Assembly: GCA_015179125.1 (NCBI GenBank)
Contig: WHVA01000109.1
Span: forward strand, 1-64,000
Direction: 5' to 3'
Length of the DNA stretch: 64,000 nucleotides
Source of the DNA: Gautieria morchelliformis
Taxonomy: Eukaryota > Basidiomycota > Agaricomycetes > Gomphales > Gomphaceae
The notes under the pieces were generated by a model that saw nothing but the letters and a program-made list of their open reading frames with translations, was not told the origin of the DNA and searched no databases. A program made the position numbers and the translations under genes. Below are positions 13,337 through 25,232 of this stretch, piece after piece. The number at the start of each line of letters is the position of its first letter. Position 1 is the stretch's first letter.

Positions 13337-16300
13337 ATGGTCGACGGCACGGCTTTGAAGCAGTACAACTCCCCTACTAGTACCATCTTTCAAGAACGCA
13401 AGGGCAAGCGGCTACTACGCTTTGTCGCTCTGTTTGCCGGGTTAACCACTCTCACCCTAACCGCTCTCTATTATTACCCATCCAGTCATGCCCAGCAGGT
13501 TTGGAGATCCCTAGGATCGCATTACACGATCGAGCCTGTGGAACGATGCGTGTCCAGTGCACCCGCTGCTGCGTCCCCTCCCGTACCTGTTAATCTCTGG
13601 TCGTCTCTATCTGTTTCAGAAGCCCTCGAAATCAGGAAGTGGCTAGGAGCCCCCAGTAGATATCTTAATCTCACTGCTAGTGTCAATCCAGCTGCAAACG
13701 ATAACCACATATTTGGCATCGAGGCATATCGACCTCCCAAGGCCCAGTCGCTCGCCTATCTCAATTCTCCAACTACAGTGCCGAGGCCCAAACGATTTGC
13801 TAAAGTCATCATTCATCATGGTGCAACGCCGCAGCCGATTATAAAGGAGTATCTAGTTGGCCCATTGCCTGTGGGCCCTACAACCGAGATGTCAGAACTC
13901 AAGGGTATCTATCATCGCGACGATATCCCTTATAATGCTCGTGTCACAGTCCCAGCCACGGAATTGGGCCAATTAGTTGGTGGCTTCATGCACCAGATGG
14001 CTGAGGCTACACGGGTCAGAGATTATCGGCTTTATCTTTATCTTATAATCAGTTCCACTGATATTGTTACCCATCAGGACCTGTTCGGCGCTGTGGCTTA
14101 TGGTCTTCCTAATGATACACTGGTCGCAGCAGCTAGCGCCCCGTTTAGCTTTGATGGGTCATTTCGTCGTATGTGGATTTCCTGGAAGCGAAACGTCCCA
14201 GGCTCGTGGTTACATCCAGTCGATTTTTATCAGTATGTCGAAGCAAGTGGCGCAGACCCTTCGCAGTGGAAATTGCTCAAGGTGCGTTTCGTGTGACAGA
14301 GTACGAACCGAGATACCCAGCACCCATACGCTGGCTGCCCCCTTTTTGACGTAGATTGTATACAATGACCAAATATTCCCAACCGTTGACTCTTTTCTTG
14401 ACGCCTTCTACAATGGCACTCTGAAACGTCGACCCCATTCACCAGAACAAGGCAAAGACGACTCGTGGAGTTCGAGGAAACGAGTAGGGCCTCCACCTGA
14501 TCTAGATCATCTTCCTGGTCCACGCTCAGTGTCCTTCGCCGGCCTTCGTTTCCGAGTAGATAGGGAACTCCAGTATATAAGCTGGATGGGATGGGGCTTG
14601 TACCTAGGCTTTAATCGTGATATGGGCTTGAGTCTTTGGGATGTCAGGCTACGTGGCGAGAGAATTATATACGAGGTGAGTTCCGCATCTTCCCATCCCA
14701 TATTTCCTTTGCCTCTCACCTCGCCGGCAATCAGCTTTCGCCTCAAGAAGCTATCTCACAATACGGTACTTCACGTCTCGCTTCTCAAGTAAGAAGTATC
14801 TGATTACTCTAAAGCTGGTCATGATCCTTTGCAAGGGACGACGGCCTGGTTAGATTCTCACTTTGGCATGGGTACCCTGGCGCGTGACCTGCTCCCCGGT
14901 TATGACTGCCCACACGAGGCCATCTTCCTTCCAGCAACTGTGCACACAGCCCTGGGAAGCTCCACTCGAGAGCGTGCCATCTGTGTCTTTGAGCAGGATA
15001 CAGGTCGCCCCCTCACTCGACACCTGGGATATTTGGAAGGAGAGTTTGGAGCTGTTAAGGGATATGCCTTGACAATTCGTAGCATCAGCACTGTGGGGAA
15101 GTACGTTGATCACAGCCTTAATGTCCTCACTAGTAGTTACTCATCTGCATACACAGTTACGATTACTGTGAGTGACTACGACTGCATCAGGAAGCACTTT
15201 CTCAGTTGACTGCCGTATTCTTACAATATTCAAGTGGTAAGTTTAAACAAACGAACGCTCTTCACGGTTTAACCTTCGACATCATATAAGTTTGAATATA
15301 TATTTCAAATAGACGGCACCATTGAAGTTAAACTGTCGGCGTCTGGGTATCTTCAAGGGGGATTCTGGGATGATCAACACGCAGAGTATGGTGCCAGAAT
15401 ACATGATACATCGAGTGAGTACTTGCAAGTCCGAGAAAGCAGGCGTTCTTAGGCGCTTTCGCGCTAGTGGGTAACCTCCACGACCATATCATAAATTACA
15501 AGGTGAGGGCTACAATCCAGAGAACCAGGGAATATTTAATGGCCAAAGAAATTAGGTGGATCTCGATATTGTTGGACAAGAGAACTCCCTATTGCATACA
15601 AGCACATCACAAGAGGAGGTTGAACGTCCGTGGCTCGAAGAGGATTGGGGGAAGACGGTCATTCAACAGAAGATCACTCGGGAGTATATTACGAACGAGG
15701 ATAGTGCGCTGCTTAAGTATCCTCCAAATCTCCAAGGCGGATATGCGTTCGTAAACAAAGACGCGAAGAACCGCTGGGGTTATCCTCGAGGCTATGCCAT
15801 CCATGCTGGAATGAACCCGATTCACAATGTGAGTATTCCTGCCGGCTCTTTTGAACCTGTGTTACGACACGATCCAATAGGCTGTTGTGGGATCGAAAAG
15901 GCTTCTCAAGAATGCACAATGGGCAAGGCGCGTCTCCAGTCAACGGTAGTACTGTGTCCTGCTTAGGCGGTCTTTAGATATAACCTGGCCGTCTCCCGAC
16001 GCAAAGAGACGGAGCCGTCATCAAGTAATATGTGGAATCTGCATCTCCCCGGTGCCCCGGTGGTGGACTTCCATAAGTTTTTTGATTCCGAGGACATAAC
16101 ACAAGAAGACTTAGTAGCATGGATCAATGTTGGGACACACCATCTAGTGAGTGGCCCGTCAACTGCTCTTGTAATGTCGCTCATGAGGCTATGTCAAGCC
16201 TCAAGCCGAAGATACACCCAATACTCGCACCAATCTTGCTACCTCGAGGTAGGTGTCCTCAGCGTACTTTGAATGGAATACTTACTTTCTGGTCAGTTTC

Positions 16301-16567
16301 TTTCTCACTCCCCTTAATTACTTCAACTATGATATCTCGATCGATTCTTCCAACGCCATCCTCCTCAGTACTCCAAAGGATGCGGGGGGCCCGTTCACTT
16401 TTGATGATTATGGGGTCAAACCGAAGAACTGTCTCCCCAATCCTGTCCCGGCATTCGAATATTCTGGCATGAAATCATTCGGAACTGACGGCAACATTCG
16501 GTCTGTTAGTGTGGAGGAAATGAGAAGGGAGGCCGAAGCGCCGTTCCGCATCAGAATGGAGCTGTAG
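13337..16567 (+). CDS. Copper amine oxidase (membrane-anchored or secreted)
   Basis: Oxidises primary amines with O2 to aldehyde, ammonia and H2O2 using copper and topaquinone. The start MVDGTALKQYN is followed by one hydrophobic segment, LLRFVALFAGLTTLTLTALY, suggesting a signal anchor. Family blocks: PIIKEYLVGPLPVG, LPGPRSVSFAGLRFRVDREL, YISWMGWGLYLGFNRDMG, ARDLLPGYDCPHEAIFLP. The topaquinone site is split: ISTVG, an intron at 15101-15156, then N-Y-D-Y from an apparent 11-nt exon (15157-15167). FEYIFQIDGTIEVKLSASGY follows, then NLHDHIINY with the copper His-x-His, HAGMNPIHN, INVGTHHLP, and FLTPLNYFNYDISIDSSNAI, ending EAPFRIRMEL. The phase between the 11-nt exon and FEYIF at 15291 is off by one nucleotide with canonical sites. 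This may be an unseen splice or an indel. Confidence 0.88.
15157..15167 (+). other. Candidate 11-nt microexon carrying the topaquinone Tyr
   Basis: TTACGATTACT is preceded by ACACAG and followed by GTGAGT. The exon before it ends ..GTGGGGAA before GTACGT. Joining AA to T gives Asn, so the consensus T-x-x-N-Y-D/E is restored. The downstream join is not resolved (see the gene entry). Confidence 0.55.
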
Positions 16568-16795
16568 GGAAATATTACGATTGTGTGTACTTATAGCGGC
16601 AACGTAGTAGTGGTCAGTACATTATGCCAGGAACCATTTATGTAAATACAGCGTCGTTGGTTGTTGCCTAATAGGATGGACTGACATTGGGAATATGATT
16701 ATTCGTCTTGATCAAACAGGATGGCCCCTTTTAACAACCGAGTGAAAAATATGACCCCTCAGATGAGGTAAAAGAACTCCAAAAAGTAAACCAGT

Positions 16796-16888
16796 AGCCT
16801 CACGCGGGGGTCGAACCCGCAACCTTGAGATACAAGTGAAGACTTGCTTTGTAAGAGTCTCACGCTCTACCGATTGAGCTAGCAAGGC
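16796..16888 (-). tRNA. tRNA-Lys (CTT), with 20-nt intron
   Basis: The acceptor stem GCCTTGC pairs with GTGAGGC. The anticodon stem TGAGA/TCTCA has anticodon CTT in the loop CTCTTA, then an intron CAAAGCAAGTCTTCACTTGT one base 3' of the anticodon, the canonical place. The T arm has GGTTCGA. The discriminator is T. A T5 terminator lies just downstream on the minus strand (16785-16781). Confidence 0.92.
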
Positions 16889-17141
16889 GATATCCCATTT
16901 CATTTTATTACGTATAGAAAGAGTGGCTCAATGCACACGTGACTAGTCTGAATGTTTTACGGAAGCTTTGGCATCGATAAATACAGTAGCATTCCCTGCA
17001 TTCCTCTGTCACGGAAACGTGGTTTCCGCACCCTTGCGCGTCACGGTTGCTCACGCGCCATTCGGATTCCGGACCTCTTGAGTATGTGCATCTAAGCCCT
17101 GTACCCGTACCACGATCACCGATCACACTCATTAGCGTACT

Positions 17142-20100
17142 ATGCCTGGTGAGCAGAGCGTTCTCAGCGATGAGGCGTACGTGCGTTTTAATTATCACAT
17201 GCCATCATACTAATAATGGCTACAGCTCTAAGTTCCGAAAAATCCTTGAGAAACCGTCGCCTGACTCCACTTATTCTCTTCGTTCAGAACTCCTTTCAGA
17301 TGGCGACAGCCACAAGGCTCACAGAGCAAAGACCCACAGAACATCGTCTCACAGACGACATCGTTCCCGTCCTTCTCAAGAACGAGAATTAGATGTCACT
17401 GCCGACGCCACGTTGCGCCAAGCGCGCCAGCTCTCCCGTTTGCTTGCTCATGATGAGTTTGAGGCCGTTGGGTTGCGCAGAGTCCTCTCCCAGACGGCCG
17501 AACGTCTTGAGCAAGAGAGCCGTCGTGCAGCTGAAGCTGAAACAAGAGCTCGTGAGGCAGATGCCCGCGTCTTAGCGCTGCAGGCTGCTAGACATCTCGC
17601 ACAAGCTGAAGCCCAGCGCGAAAAAGAGGCCTTGAAGGCCCACCAAGCCCAGCTGGAGGTAGCACGAAATGAGATTCTGCGCGCTCAGAGAGAACTAGAC
17701 AGCATGGCTGCCGATAAGGAGCGGGCCGAACAGGATGCTGCGAGAGAGCGCAGCAGAGCAAGGGCTGTCGCCAAGGAGGTGGAGATCCAGCGAGCTCGGG
17801 AACTTGGTAGGGAGGAGGGCAAGACCCAAGGCTATTTGGATGGACGCAAAGAGGGTTGGCACCTTGGTACTCAGCGCGGTATCAAGGAGGCCTATAGGGA
17901 AATGATATACTACGACGACGCCAGCATCGACTCCCGCTCCCTCACGCCACCGTTGACGAGTCAACTGCACCGGAGGTCGTCCCAATCCACAGTAACTCGG
18001 CCGGCGGCTCCGCGACCCGGTTCTGTCGCCGCGCCTTTACCGGATATCGTTTCCGAGCCCAGACAGTCCCTCCGTACCGCACCCTCCAATATCAGTCGCA
18101 GGCGATCAGGGAGCGTCGTGCAGAGTTGGAAGTCACATATCCGTGTCAACTCGGATCCAAAACCGCCCACCGTGACTGCAGATCCCATCCACGATGCTCC
18201 ATCAACGCACCACTCTGAGCGCGTTGAACCCATTGCTAGACCTGCATCCTCTCGGCTCAGCCCATCCGCCTCCCGAGAACGCATATCTCCCGTGCCAGTC
18301 CAGAATCGACCGTCTACCCCACGCCACAGTGCAAACTCGCCTCTACCCGAAGGGTATATCCCTCTTCAGGAGAATGGCCGCGTCTCTCTGCCTCCGCCGC
18401 ACGGCGTGGACCTTCCGCCGCCCAGCCCCCACACGCCAACGATCCCTCTCCCGATGCTTGTAAACGATCTACCGCAGCAGAGTTTGCACCCCACAACCCC
18501 TACTGCTAATGCTGCGCCAACCATTACCGTGCAGGAACCAACTCCTCCGGAACCTCCTATGTCGATGCCCGAACCTCACCCAGCCCCTGCTGAGTCGCCT
18601 CCACTCCCTGCGCTCCCCACATCGGGAATGGAGCGTCCAAACAAAGGAAAGCAGCGTCAGCGTATGGGCCCGCCCCGCGCAGGTACTGGATTACACGCCC
18701 CTGGGCGTTCTTCACCGTCTGATACCTCGACGGAATTCTCCCAATTCGAGATCGTCGAGCAGCCCGAACGTGTCCGTGGGCTTGGGCTGGGACGCAGTAA
18801 CACCAGCAAGTTAAGCATTATCATGGAGGGCGGCAGTACGGTTGCAGAAAGTCCCGAACCTGAGCGATTTCCAACACCGCAAGTTAGGGGTGTTCCGCCG
18901 ACCAGAAATATCCCATCCAGAGGTCCTCCAGCGATTCCAAGCCAGGGAATCCTCGACGATCCAAGAGAATATGCTGAATTTTCACCCCCCCTCTCACCGG
19001 CACAACTTGCTCACCGCCGTCTCGTTGCTGAACAGCTGCGGTATTCACCCTTAGCCGAGAACAGGGACCATGCTCGAAGTACAAGAGATGATGTGAGTTC
19101 CATAGTTGGCGCGTATCCACAGGTTCCAGAATGAGACATTCGTGCTAGGTTTCTATCAGGTCCTCGACGACTAGGGCAAGTGGCCCCCGCAGGCGACCTA
19201 ACCCGACAATGCCCGAGCGTCTGGCCGCTAGCAGAGATGTGGCAGTGCTCGAGAAACAGGCAGAAATGTACGACGCGTTCGGCACGGGGCGAGCCTTCCC
19301 TACTTTCGATTCTCAATCTTCACCCGAAGATGGCGCTGTTCCCGCTCGCGAATTTACCAAGAGTCACCGCAGAATGTCCACGGCCACGACAGTTCCTGAG
19401 ATTACCATTCAGCCTCCGGTAGATTGATATTTCATACGTTGTTTTTATGTCCCTCATTTAAGTCACTCTTGAAACCACCAGTCTCGCCCTTCATCCAAAG
19501 GCTCGAAAGCCAGCGCCATCGGAAATCGCGTGAGCTCAGAATCGATGGGGCCTGCGCCCACAAGTCCCGTGCCGTTTCGTCCACCGTCTCGTCCACCGTC
19601 TCGTCGCCATTCCGTTCAAGGTTCTCCTTTGTCGCCTTCCAGAATACCATTGCCGCTTACGTCCGGTCACGTCCCTATGAGTCTCGGAACCCCTCACTCC
19701 GCAGACATGGACCTCCCCCCCGGCTTTGTGCCTACACAAGGTCCTCCCATGACACCATCCCGGGTGCCTCTCCCTCATACAGTGGGGCAGATTCCCATGA
19801 GTCTCAACACACCAGCCTCTGGCGACTTTGGTTTACCACCTGGGTTTATACCTACGCAAGGTCCCCCCGAAATTTTAGAAGCCTTCTCTTCTGGAGCTCT
19901 ACCTAAGACCCCTGGACTAGGCGCTCCTGGCTTGCCCTCGAGGACGCCGCACCTGAACCCAGCGACATTGCCGTCACTGGGGCTTCCTTCTGGTTTCCAG
20001 GGTCACACACCCTCTGGCATTCCCCTGCCACTCAGTACTGCCACGACAGTCCGGGGTTTACCTGCCTTCAGGACGCCGCACGTGAACCGAGCGACATTAC

Positions 20101-20738
20101 CGTCACTGGGGCTTCCTTCTGGTTTCCAGGGTCATACACCTTCTGGCATTCCCCTGCCACTCAGTACTGCCACGACATTCCGGGGTTTACCTAACGATAC
20201 GTCACCCGTACCAAGGGGGTCAGGAAGAAGCTCGTACCAGGACTTACCCCGTGCTACAGCGCCAATGTATGAGGCCGCCACCCTACCTCAGAATTTCAAG
20301 TACCCGTCGACACCCGCCCGTATGCCCCTTCCTGAGTCTGTTGCCGGTAGCCCGCGAGGATCCACGTCGCAGACACCGTTCCTAGACTGGGGCAATAGCT
20401 TGGCGGACGGCGCACCTGGACCATCAATGTCTGCAACACTAGGACGACCTATGTCCCTCTACTCTGGTGACGCAGGTCCCAATAAAAAGGTCTCTTCTAC
20501 TTCCCTAGCTTCCTCATACAAGAAATTTGACGCAAGTACTTACGTTGATCCGGCTTATCTTGCCAGCAGTAGTGCTCTACCTGAATCGACAATGAACGAT
20601 CGCCCCGGTGTCCCTATGCATTCCCGCGCAGGTTCTCTGCGTTCAACGAAAACTACTAAATCTAAGACGAAATCTCCCTATGCTCCCAGTGTCGAGACAG
20701 CAACGGACGAGGATGACCCTCCAAAGGGAAAGGTATAA
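17142..20738 (+). CDS. Large coiled-coil, Ser/Pro-rich disordered protein
   Basis: I do not recognise a family. The likely start is MPGEQSVLSDEA, a 35-nt coding exon followed by a 49-bp intron (17177-17225) with an ACTAAT branch site, then SKFRKILEKPSPDSTYSL. Codons for about residues 60-260 form a long Ala/Glu/Arg coiled coil (QSRRAAEAETRAREADAR type). The rest is low complexity: Pro-rich, Ser/Arg-rich, with a 43-residue tandem repeat (ATLPSLGLPSGFQGHTPSG). Introns lie near 19095-19155 and 19418-19480. The end KSPYAPSVETATDEDDPPKG-KV runs into GTATAA, so either a stop at 20738 or one more intron is possible. This last exon is duplicated at 53.06 kb. A cytoskeletal or scaffolding role would be a guess. 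Confidence 0.75.
19941..20198 (+). repeat. Two-copy 129-bp coding tandem repeat
   Basis: The unit beginning AGGACGCCGCACCTGAAC at 19941 recurs at 20070 with few substitutions. The period of 129 bp is a multiple of three, so it duplicates 43 residues without breaking the frame. It lies in the Pro/Ser-rich tail of the coiled-coil gene. Confidence 0.9.
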
Positions 20739-22440
20739 TTTCTCATGCTTTTTGTCAACCACTCGTTTCAATTCCAGTGGCCTTCCCGTTAGCTTCATAT
20801 GCCGAGTGGCCTCTTATGTGACTCTGTATCTAAAACGAATCCCTAATCATTGAACGATGCTTACTCGGTGTTGTGATCTGGACAAATCCCAAATACGACA
20901 GTGATCAAACACTACTGACTCCCCAGTCCTCCCCCAGCATTTCGTTGCTTCTTCCATCTGTTTCATCGGCCAACAGCCTAGCTGTTTCTGCCCCAGCAAT
21001 AGGGAGACAAAGGCGCTGCTTCCCGTCCGGTAGCGGATAAGGCGTATGCGTTGGAATGACGCCTACTTGCTTAAGAGCCCCAGCTTGGTCCCACCAAATA
21101 TGTTCATGATGGAGACGGTCTCCACGCACGTTGACAACACTTATCATGGGGATAGCTACCTTTCGTCCGGAAGGAGGTACGCCAGGAAGGATGCAATCTA
21201 CGATTCTGTCGTGAGTCATAGTGAGGATGTATTCGTCTGCAAGGCGGTGGGGATATCGATATATCAGTACAACAAGTGAGCAGTTCGAGTCGGACTAACC
21301 AATGATTCTATCAGCGCCGACTGTTCGCGAAACCGGCTCGAAAGCGATATCGGTTGGGTTTCTATGAACTCTGAATGAGTTTATCTTGGTAGATTAATCA
21401 AAGGACGAACGAGAAGATGAAATGATCTCGATAGAAGGCCGAAAGTTCTTTCCGCCCCGTTCCGCCGGTCATCTACCAATTAACTATGGTCAACGATCTA
21501 AAAATGTCGTCTCCGTTGACTGCTAACCGTTGGCACATGGTTAACATAAGGTTCTGCCTACAGGGAGAATACGTGCTGTACGTATCTCTAGATAAAGCAG
21601 ACGTACCACCATTGTCCCCATTGTCTTGGCGAGACTCCTTGTCTCAAATTCGAAATGCATATGCTCCTCCCATATCGCCTCTATGTCAAAGTAAGGTCCT
21701 CCGCAGTGTTGTCTTAAGAAAACCAGGCTTCGGGTGTGGGAGAGTGCCGCCGATCGTGCATGGTAGTGTGGGCCACGAGGCAGGACGAAGAATGTTCCTG
21801 AAGTTGGATACTTGTGAGAGGAAATTGTAGGTGTATTGTGATACCCAGGTTGTTGCGTTTCGGGAATGTGACTAAGAAGAGGCACTGGACTTTCTTGAGC
21901 GTGAGCACCGTAGGATACTATGCATACAAGGCGCGGCTCTCCCGGCATGGCGTTTAAAACAGGTAAGAGGTTTTGAGGGTCATATACTGATGGATGAGAG
22001 CGGTACCAGTGTTGGTTTTTCTAAGTGCTCATAAAGCGATTGCATCGCATACCAAGGACGCCGATTTTGTCTTTGATGTCAACTTCATCTTGCTTAGCAA
22101 GGGCGGCAACTGCAAGGCGCAGGCCTTCCTCCACGGTTAAATCACCACCACTGGTAATTCCAACGACCGCGAAGCCTTCTTCTGCCCACTTCTGTACGGG
22201 TGCTGGGTCAAGGAGTTTTCTTGCACGCGGTGAATCGACCTGAGGATCCAGCGAAGGCAGAAAGACTATTAGCCCTGGACCATGACCTCGTCGGGAGAGT
22301 GGGGGCTGGAGAACAATGCTTGGTGCTAAGGTAACCAGAGGAGCCGAAGGTAAGGGAACAGGTTGCTCATCAGGAGATTCGGGGTCATAGGCTGTGGCAG
22401 CCATGTTGATACTGCAGTACTGTAGTACTGTATAGAACTC
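20606..22440. repeat. Segmental duplication, copy 1 (partner 53056-54905)
   Basis: Same orientation and co-linear. It covers the last ~130 bp of the coiled-coil gene, the short intergenic spacer and the whole hydrolase-like gene up to the GTACTGTAGTACTG repeat just upstream. Identity is high by eye, about 93-95%, with a few small indels such as a 7-bp and a 4-bp difference in the spacer. The right edge is the repeated AGTACTGTAGTACTGTA. Confidence 0.92.
20905..22404 (-). CDS. Dienelactone-hydrolase-like / SnoaL-like fusion protein, copy 1
   Basis: Resembles the fungal dienelactone-hydrolase-related proteins that end in a SnoaL-like (NTF2 fold) domain. Start MAATAYDPESPDEQPVPLPS. The N-half has the alpha/beta hydrolase-like run QKWAEEGFAVVGITSGGD, KDKIGVLVYDPQNLLPVLNA, and LVCIVSYGAHAQESPVP. 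No G-x-C-x-G nucleophile motif is seen, so catalysis is doubtful. After an intron comes EPYVNHVPT, then MTGGTGRKELSAFYRDHFIF, PVSRTVGADRIIDEY, DCILPGVPPSGRKVAIPMIS, and VRGDRLHHEHIWWDQAGALK, ending GEDWGVSSV. About five introns, all GT-AG. The gene converges on the coiled-coil gene with 166 bp between the ends. A near-identical second copy is at 53.36-54.87 kb. Confidence 0.82.
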
Positions 22441-22529
22441 GGAACATACATAAGTGTAGACCTACTCACCTCAGCGCAAGTAACACGATCAGCGCTGAGG
22501 TGGAACAAAAATGGCTATTATTTATCCTA

Positions 22530-23786
22530 CAAGCTTGGGACTCAGCGAGACAACGCGCGCACAGACCGAAAATAAACAAATACACGTAATGATACACAAC
22601 GAACCATAATACACCGCGCGTCCACAGGGCTTCGTGAGGATGTCGGCTGGGTTGTCGTGCGTGGGGATGTAGTGGAGTTTGATCGTGCCGGCGGTGATGA
22701 GATCGCGCGTGTAATGATAATGAGTGTCGATGTGCTTCGTCCGATTGTTGCTGGCGTCGTTGTTGGAGAACATGATGAAGGATTGGTTGTCAGTGTACAG
22801 TGGGATAGGAGTGAAGACATGTCTGAAATCCTTGCCGAGTCTGACCAACCAGATTCCCTCCACCGATCTGGAGGTGGGTACAGGGGAGGTTGTCCCACAA
22901 ACGGGTGAGGTTGCCCTGCGAATGGAGGTGGGGCACCTCCGAATGGCAAAGCATTCGGATCATAATAGGGCACGCCACTAACGGGATAGCCAAGATGTTG
23001 TTCGGGCACAGGGTCAGCGTGGTGTCCCTGGTCCGCCAAAGGTGCCTCGCAAGGGGGAGTCTGTTGAGAACTGACTCGAGTATGGTCACTATGTACCGAA
23101 TGGTGAAGACTGCGAAGAGCCTGCGAAGAGTGCGAAGAAGCATGTGAGTGATGCGAATGAGATGAAGAATTGTGTGAAGCAGGTGTGTGAGCCCGAGATT
23201 CCGCATGTACAGGGATGGTATGCCTAGAATTGAGAGGAGGTGTAGGCTGGGGGTTAGGAGGATGCTGGGCGTAGTGCAGGTCGAGAAAAGGATTCCGGGT
23301 GTGACTAGGTGAAGCAGGTGGCAAGTGGGGTCGTGCGAAGGCCGATTGTAATTGGAGTCCTGAAGCACCGACAATCCGAGGGAGCCTAGAAGGATAAGGT
23401 TCTTGAAATGTGCTAGGGTTCTGAGGGCGACCGCTGGGCAAATTAGGGGCCAATAAGCGGCGTAAAGAATTGGCACTGGGCCTGTGACTAGATATGGGAG
23501 TGTTGGCTGACAGTGGTCGCTGAGGGGAGAAGTGCTGTTCGCCTGGAGTCAGCTGCCATTGAACGTCGAAGAGAGGAGGTGATGCGTGTTCGGGGACTGG
23601 ATGGTGTGGTGTAGACTGAGATGCAGACATGGCGACGAGGTGGGAGAAAGGGATGATGTCTTCCGTGGGGTTTTGCGAAGGGAATGAGGCAGAAGCTGTT
23701 CGCCTCTGGAGTGGTGCTGGAGTAGGAACTGGACCTGTCGAGCGAGTTCTATGGACAACAGGGTGTTCTTGTTGTGTAGACGACAT
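22530..23786 (-). pseudogene. Ty1/Copia retrotransposon remnant, gag-like head joined to RNase H tail
   Basis: The 5' part (23786 to about 22864) encodes a His/Ser/Pro-rich Gag-like protein starting MSSTQQEHPVVHRTRSTGP. At about 22863 it runs directly into the last part of a Copia polyprotein in another frame: EGIWLVRLGKDF, PIPLYTDNQSFIMFSNN, KHIDTHYHYTRDLI, IPTHDNPADILTKP. The RNase H/ADILTKP tail is diagnostic of Copia. Protease, integrase and reverse transcriptase are missing, so the element suffered a large internal deletion. LTRs were not found. The upstream edge is cut by a family-1 LTR. Confidence 0.8.
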
Positions 23787-23833
23787 GAAAAATAGGGGAA
23801 TGCTTTTGACTGTAGCTGTTAGTTCAATTATAC

Positions 23834-25139
23834 TGTCGAGATTGGTTTTTAGGCGTTAATATCGTGTATTAGTGAACACAGCGAATGCCTGAATAACTTG
23901 TGCGAATAAGTATGCCGTTTGGCGAATAGGTGAACCAATAAATGTTCACAAGATAAGAGGGCTGCCCGAGCGGAGCTCGCCCTATCTACAGTCATAGCGA
24001 AATAGCCCGTGGCACTTGATGATGTAACATACAAGGTGTCACGGAAGGGTTGTCTAAGCAACGACAATCCCTTTGCCGGCGAAGGTGCTCCTTCGGAGCC
24101 CTTCGCCGTCAGCACAGAAAATAGTTTGAAGGCTAAGGTAACGAAGATGAAGTATGAGAACTCACCAGTGATGCCTAAGTCCTCTTCTGGTCGAAGATAG
24201 AAATCTCCAGGAGAAGGCTCAAGATGATGATCACAGCGAGGTCAAGTTTGCACAAGATGGACGATGTATGATAATTGAACTGGGGAATATACATGTGAAT
24301 GCAAACTACTTATATTGAATGCTCGTAAGGTATCAGCGAATAGGAAAGAGGCTGTCACGAGCCTGGGTTGGATAGGGGTGTGCAGTCGTGATACAACATA
24401 GATGAAATAAACATACAATAGAGTGAGAGAAGAGGGAGAACATGAAACGACGGAGAGTAAAGGTGGCGAAGGCACCTATGTATGAAATCATGTCTTGGGG
24501 CCCGCATATACACCGCCCTGCATGGGTTCTTCATCTACTGGGTTGATCCCACATGACCTACGGGTAGGACGTCCCACGAATGCACCCTGCCCATATGAAC
24601 ACCAAAAGGGGTTGGATCAAGAAGCTGATGGAGCTACTGACGAGCCATCATGCTGGGTAGGGATGTCGATCGTGTTTTGATGGTGTGCCTACTGGCGAAT
24701 GATGCGAGCAGCGAATGGCTGTTCAGAGAAATGCGAGGAAGGGCGAACGGAGATGACATAGGGGAGGAGTGGCAAAAGGGGAAATGGCGATAACAAGGTG
24801 CAGGAAATACACAAGTCATGACAATCCGATCATAGGAACACCATTGAAAGAGGGTTGATCAGAGGTGACAGGCCCAGCGATGGCTGCCAAGTCAGTCCAA
24901 AGACATCGATCGTGCTTTGACGGCGTGGCTCTGGTAAATGGCGCGAACAGCGAAGATCGGTCGCCGAACACGGCAAGGGCGATTGGAGCGAACACGGAGG
25001 TGAAGTGGGAAATGGGAGAACAGAGCATCTGAGTATGGGAAATAAACCCGTCATGACAAGTGAATGGAGCGAACATAGAGGTGGAGAGAAGGAAGGGAAA
25101 ATGGACGTAACTGGATACAGGAATAAATGAGTCATGACA
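23834..25139 (-). mobile_element. Family-1 LTR, copy A
   Basis: Runs from TGTCGAGATTGG to TCATGACA, with three TCATGACA-terminated modules (ending 24823, 25058, 25139). Strand is inferred from the TATAAGTA on the minus strand near 24310. It contains the GGCGAAGG-CTCC-TTC-GGAG-CCTTCGCC hairpin at 24078-24107. No target duplication was found: flanks are TATAC on the left and ATGGG on the right. It may therefore be one end of a rearranged element. Confidence 0.8.
24078..24107. repeat. Conserved LTR hairpin (copy A)
   Basis: Outer arms GGCGAAGG/CCTTCGCC enclose GCTCC-TTC-GGAGC. The same structure is in copies C (32070-32099), D (41544-41573), E (44405-44432), F (45581-45609) and H (49953-49982). 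Copies B and G have lost it. Confidence 0.8.
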
Positions 25140-25232
25140 ATGGGATGAATAGAGGAACAGTGAACTTTGTTAGAAGATTCTCCGTTGCAAGTTGAATTGC
25201 TAGGAGATGAGTCGCGAGTTCTCTTGTGGCTC

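Noticed and set aside
15168..15205. 38-bp intron joining the topaquinone exon to a TTGACTGCC exon
   Set aside because: Short, and the resulting phase does not lead into the conserved FEYIFQIDGTIE block.
17047..17141. Upstream Met (17047) as start of the coiled-coil protein
   Set aside because: The 17047-17225 part has no coding character. A short exon at 17142-17176 with a good donor, ACTAAT branch site and acceptor joins cleanly to SKFRKIL.
22021..22090. Frameshift in hydrolase-like copy 1 (2-nt difference from copy 2)
   Set aside because: The difference lies inside an intron (donor GTATGC, acceptor CATCAG); both copies splice to VYDPQNLL.
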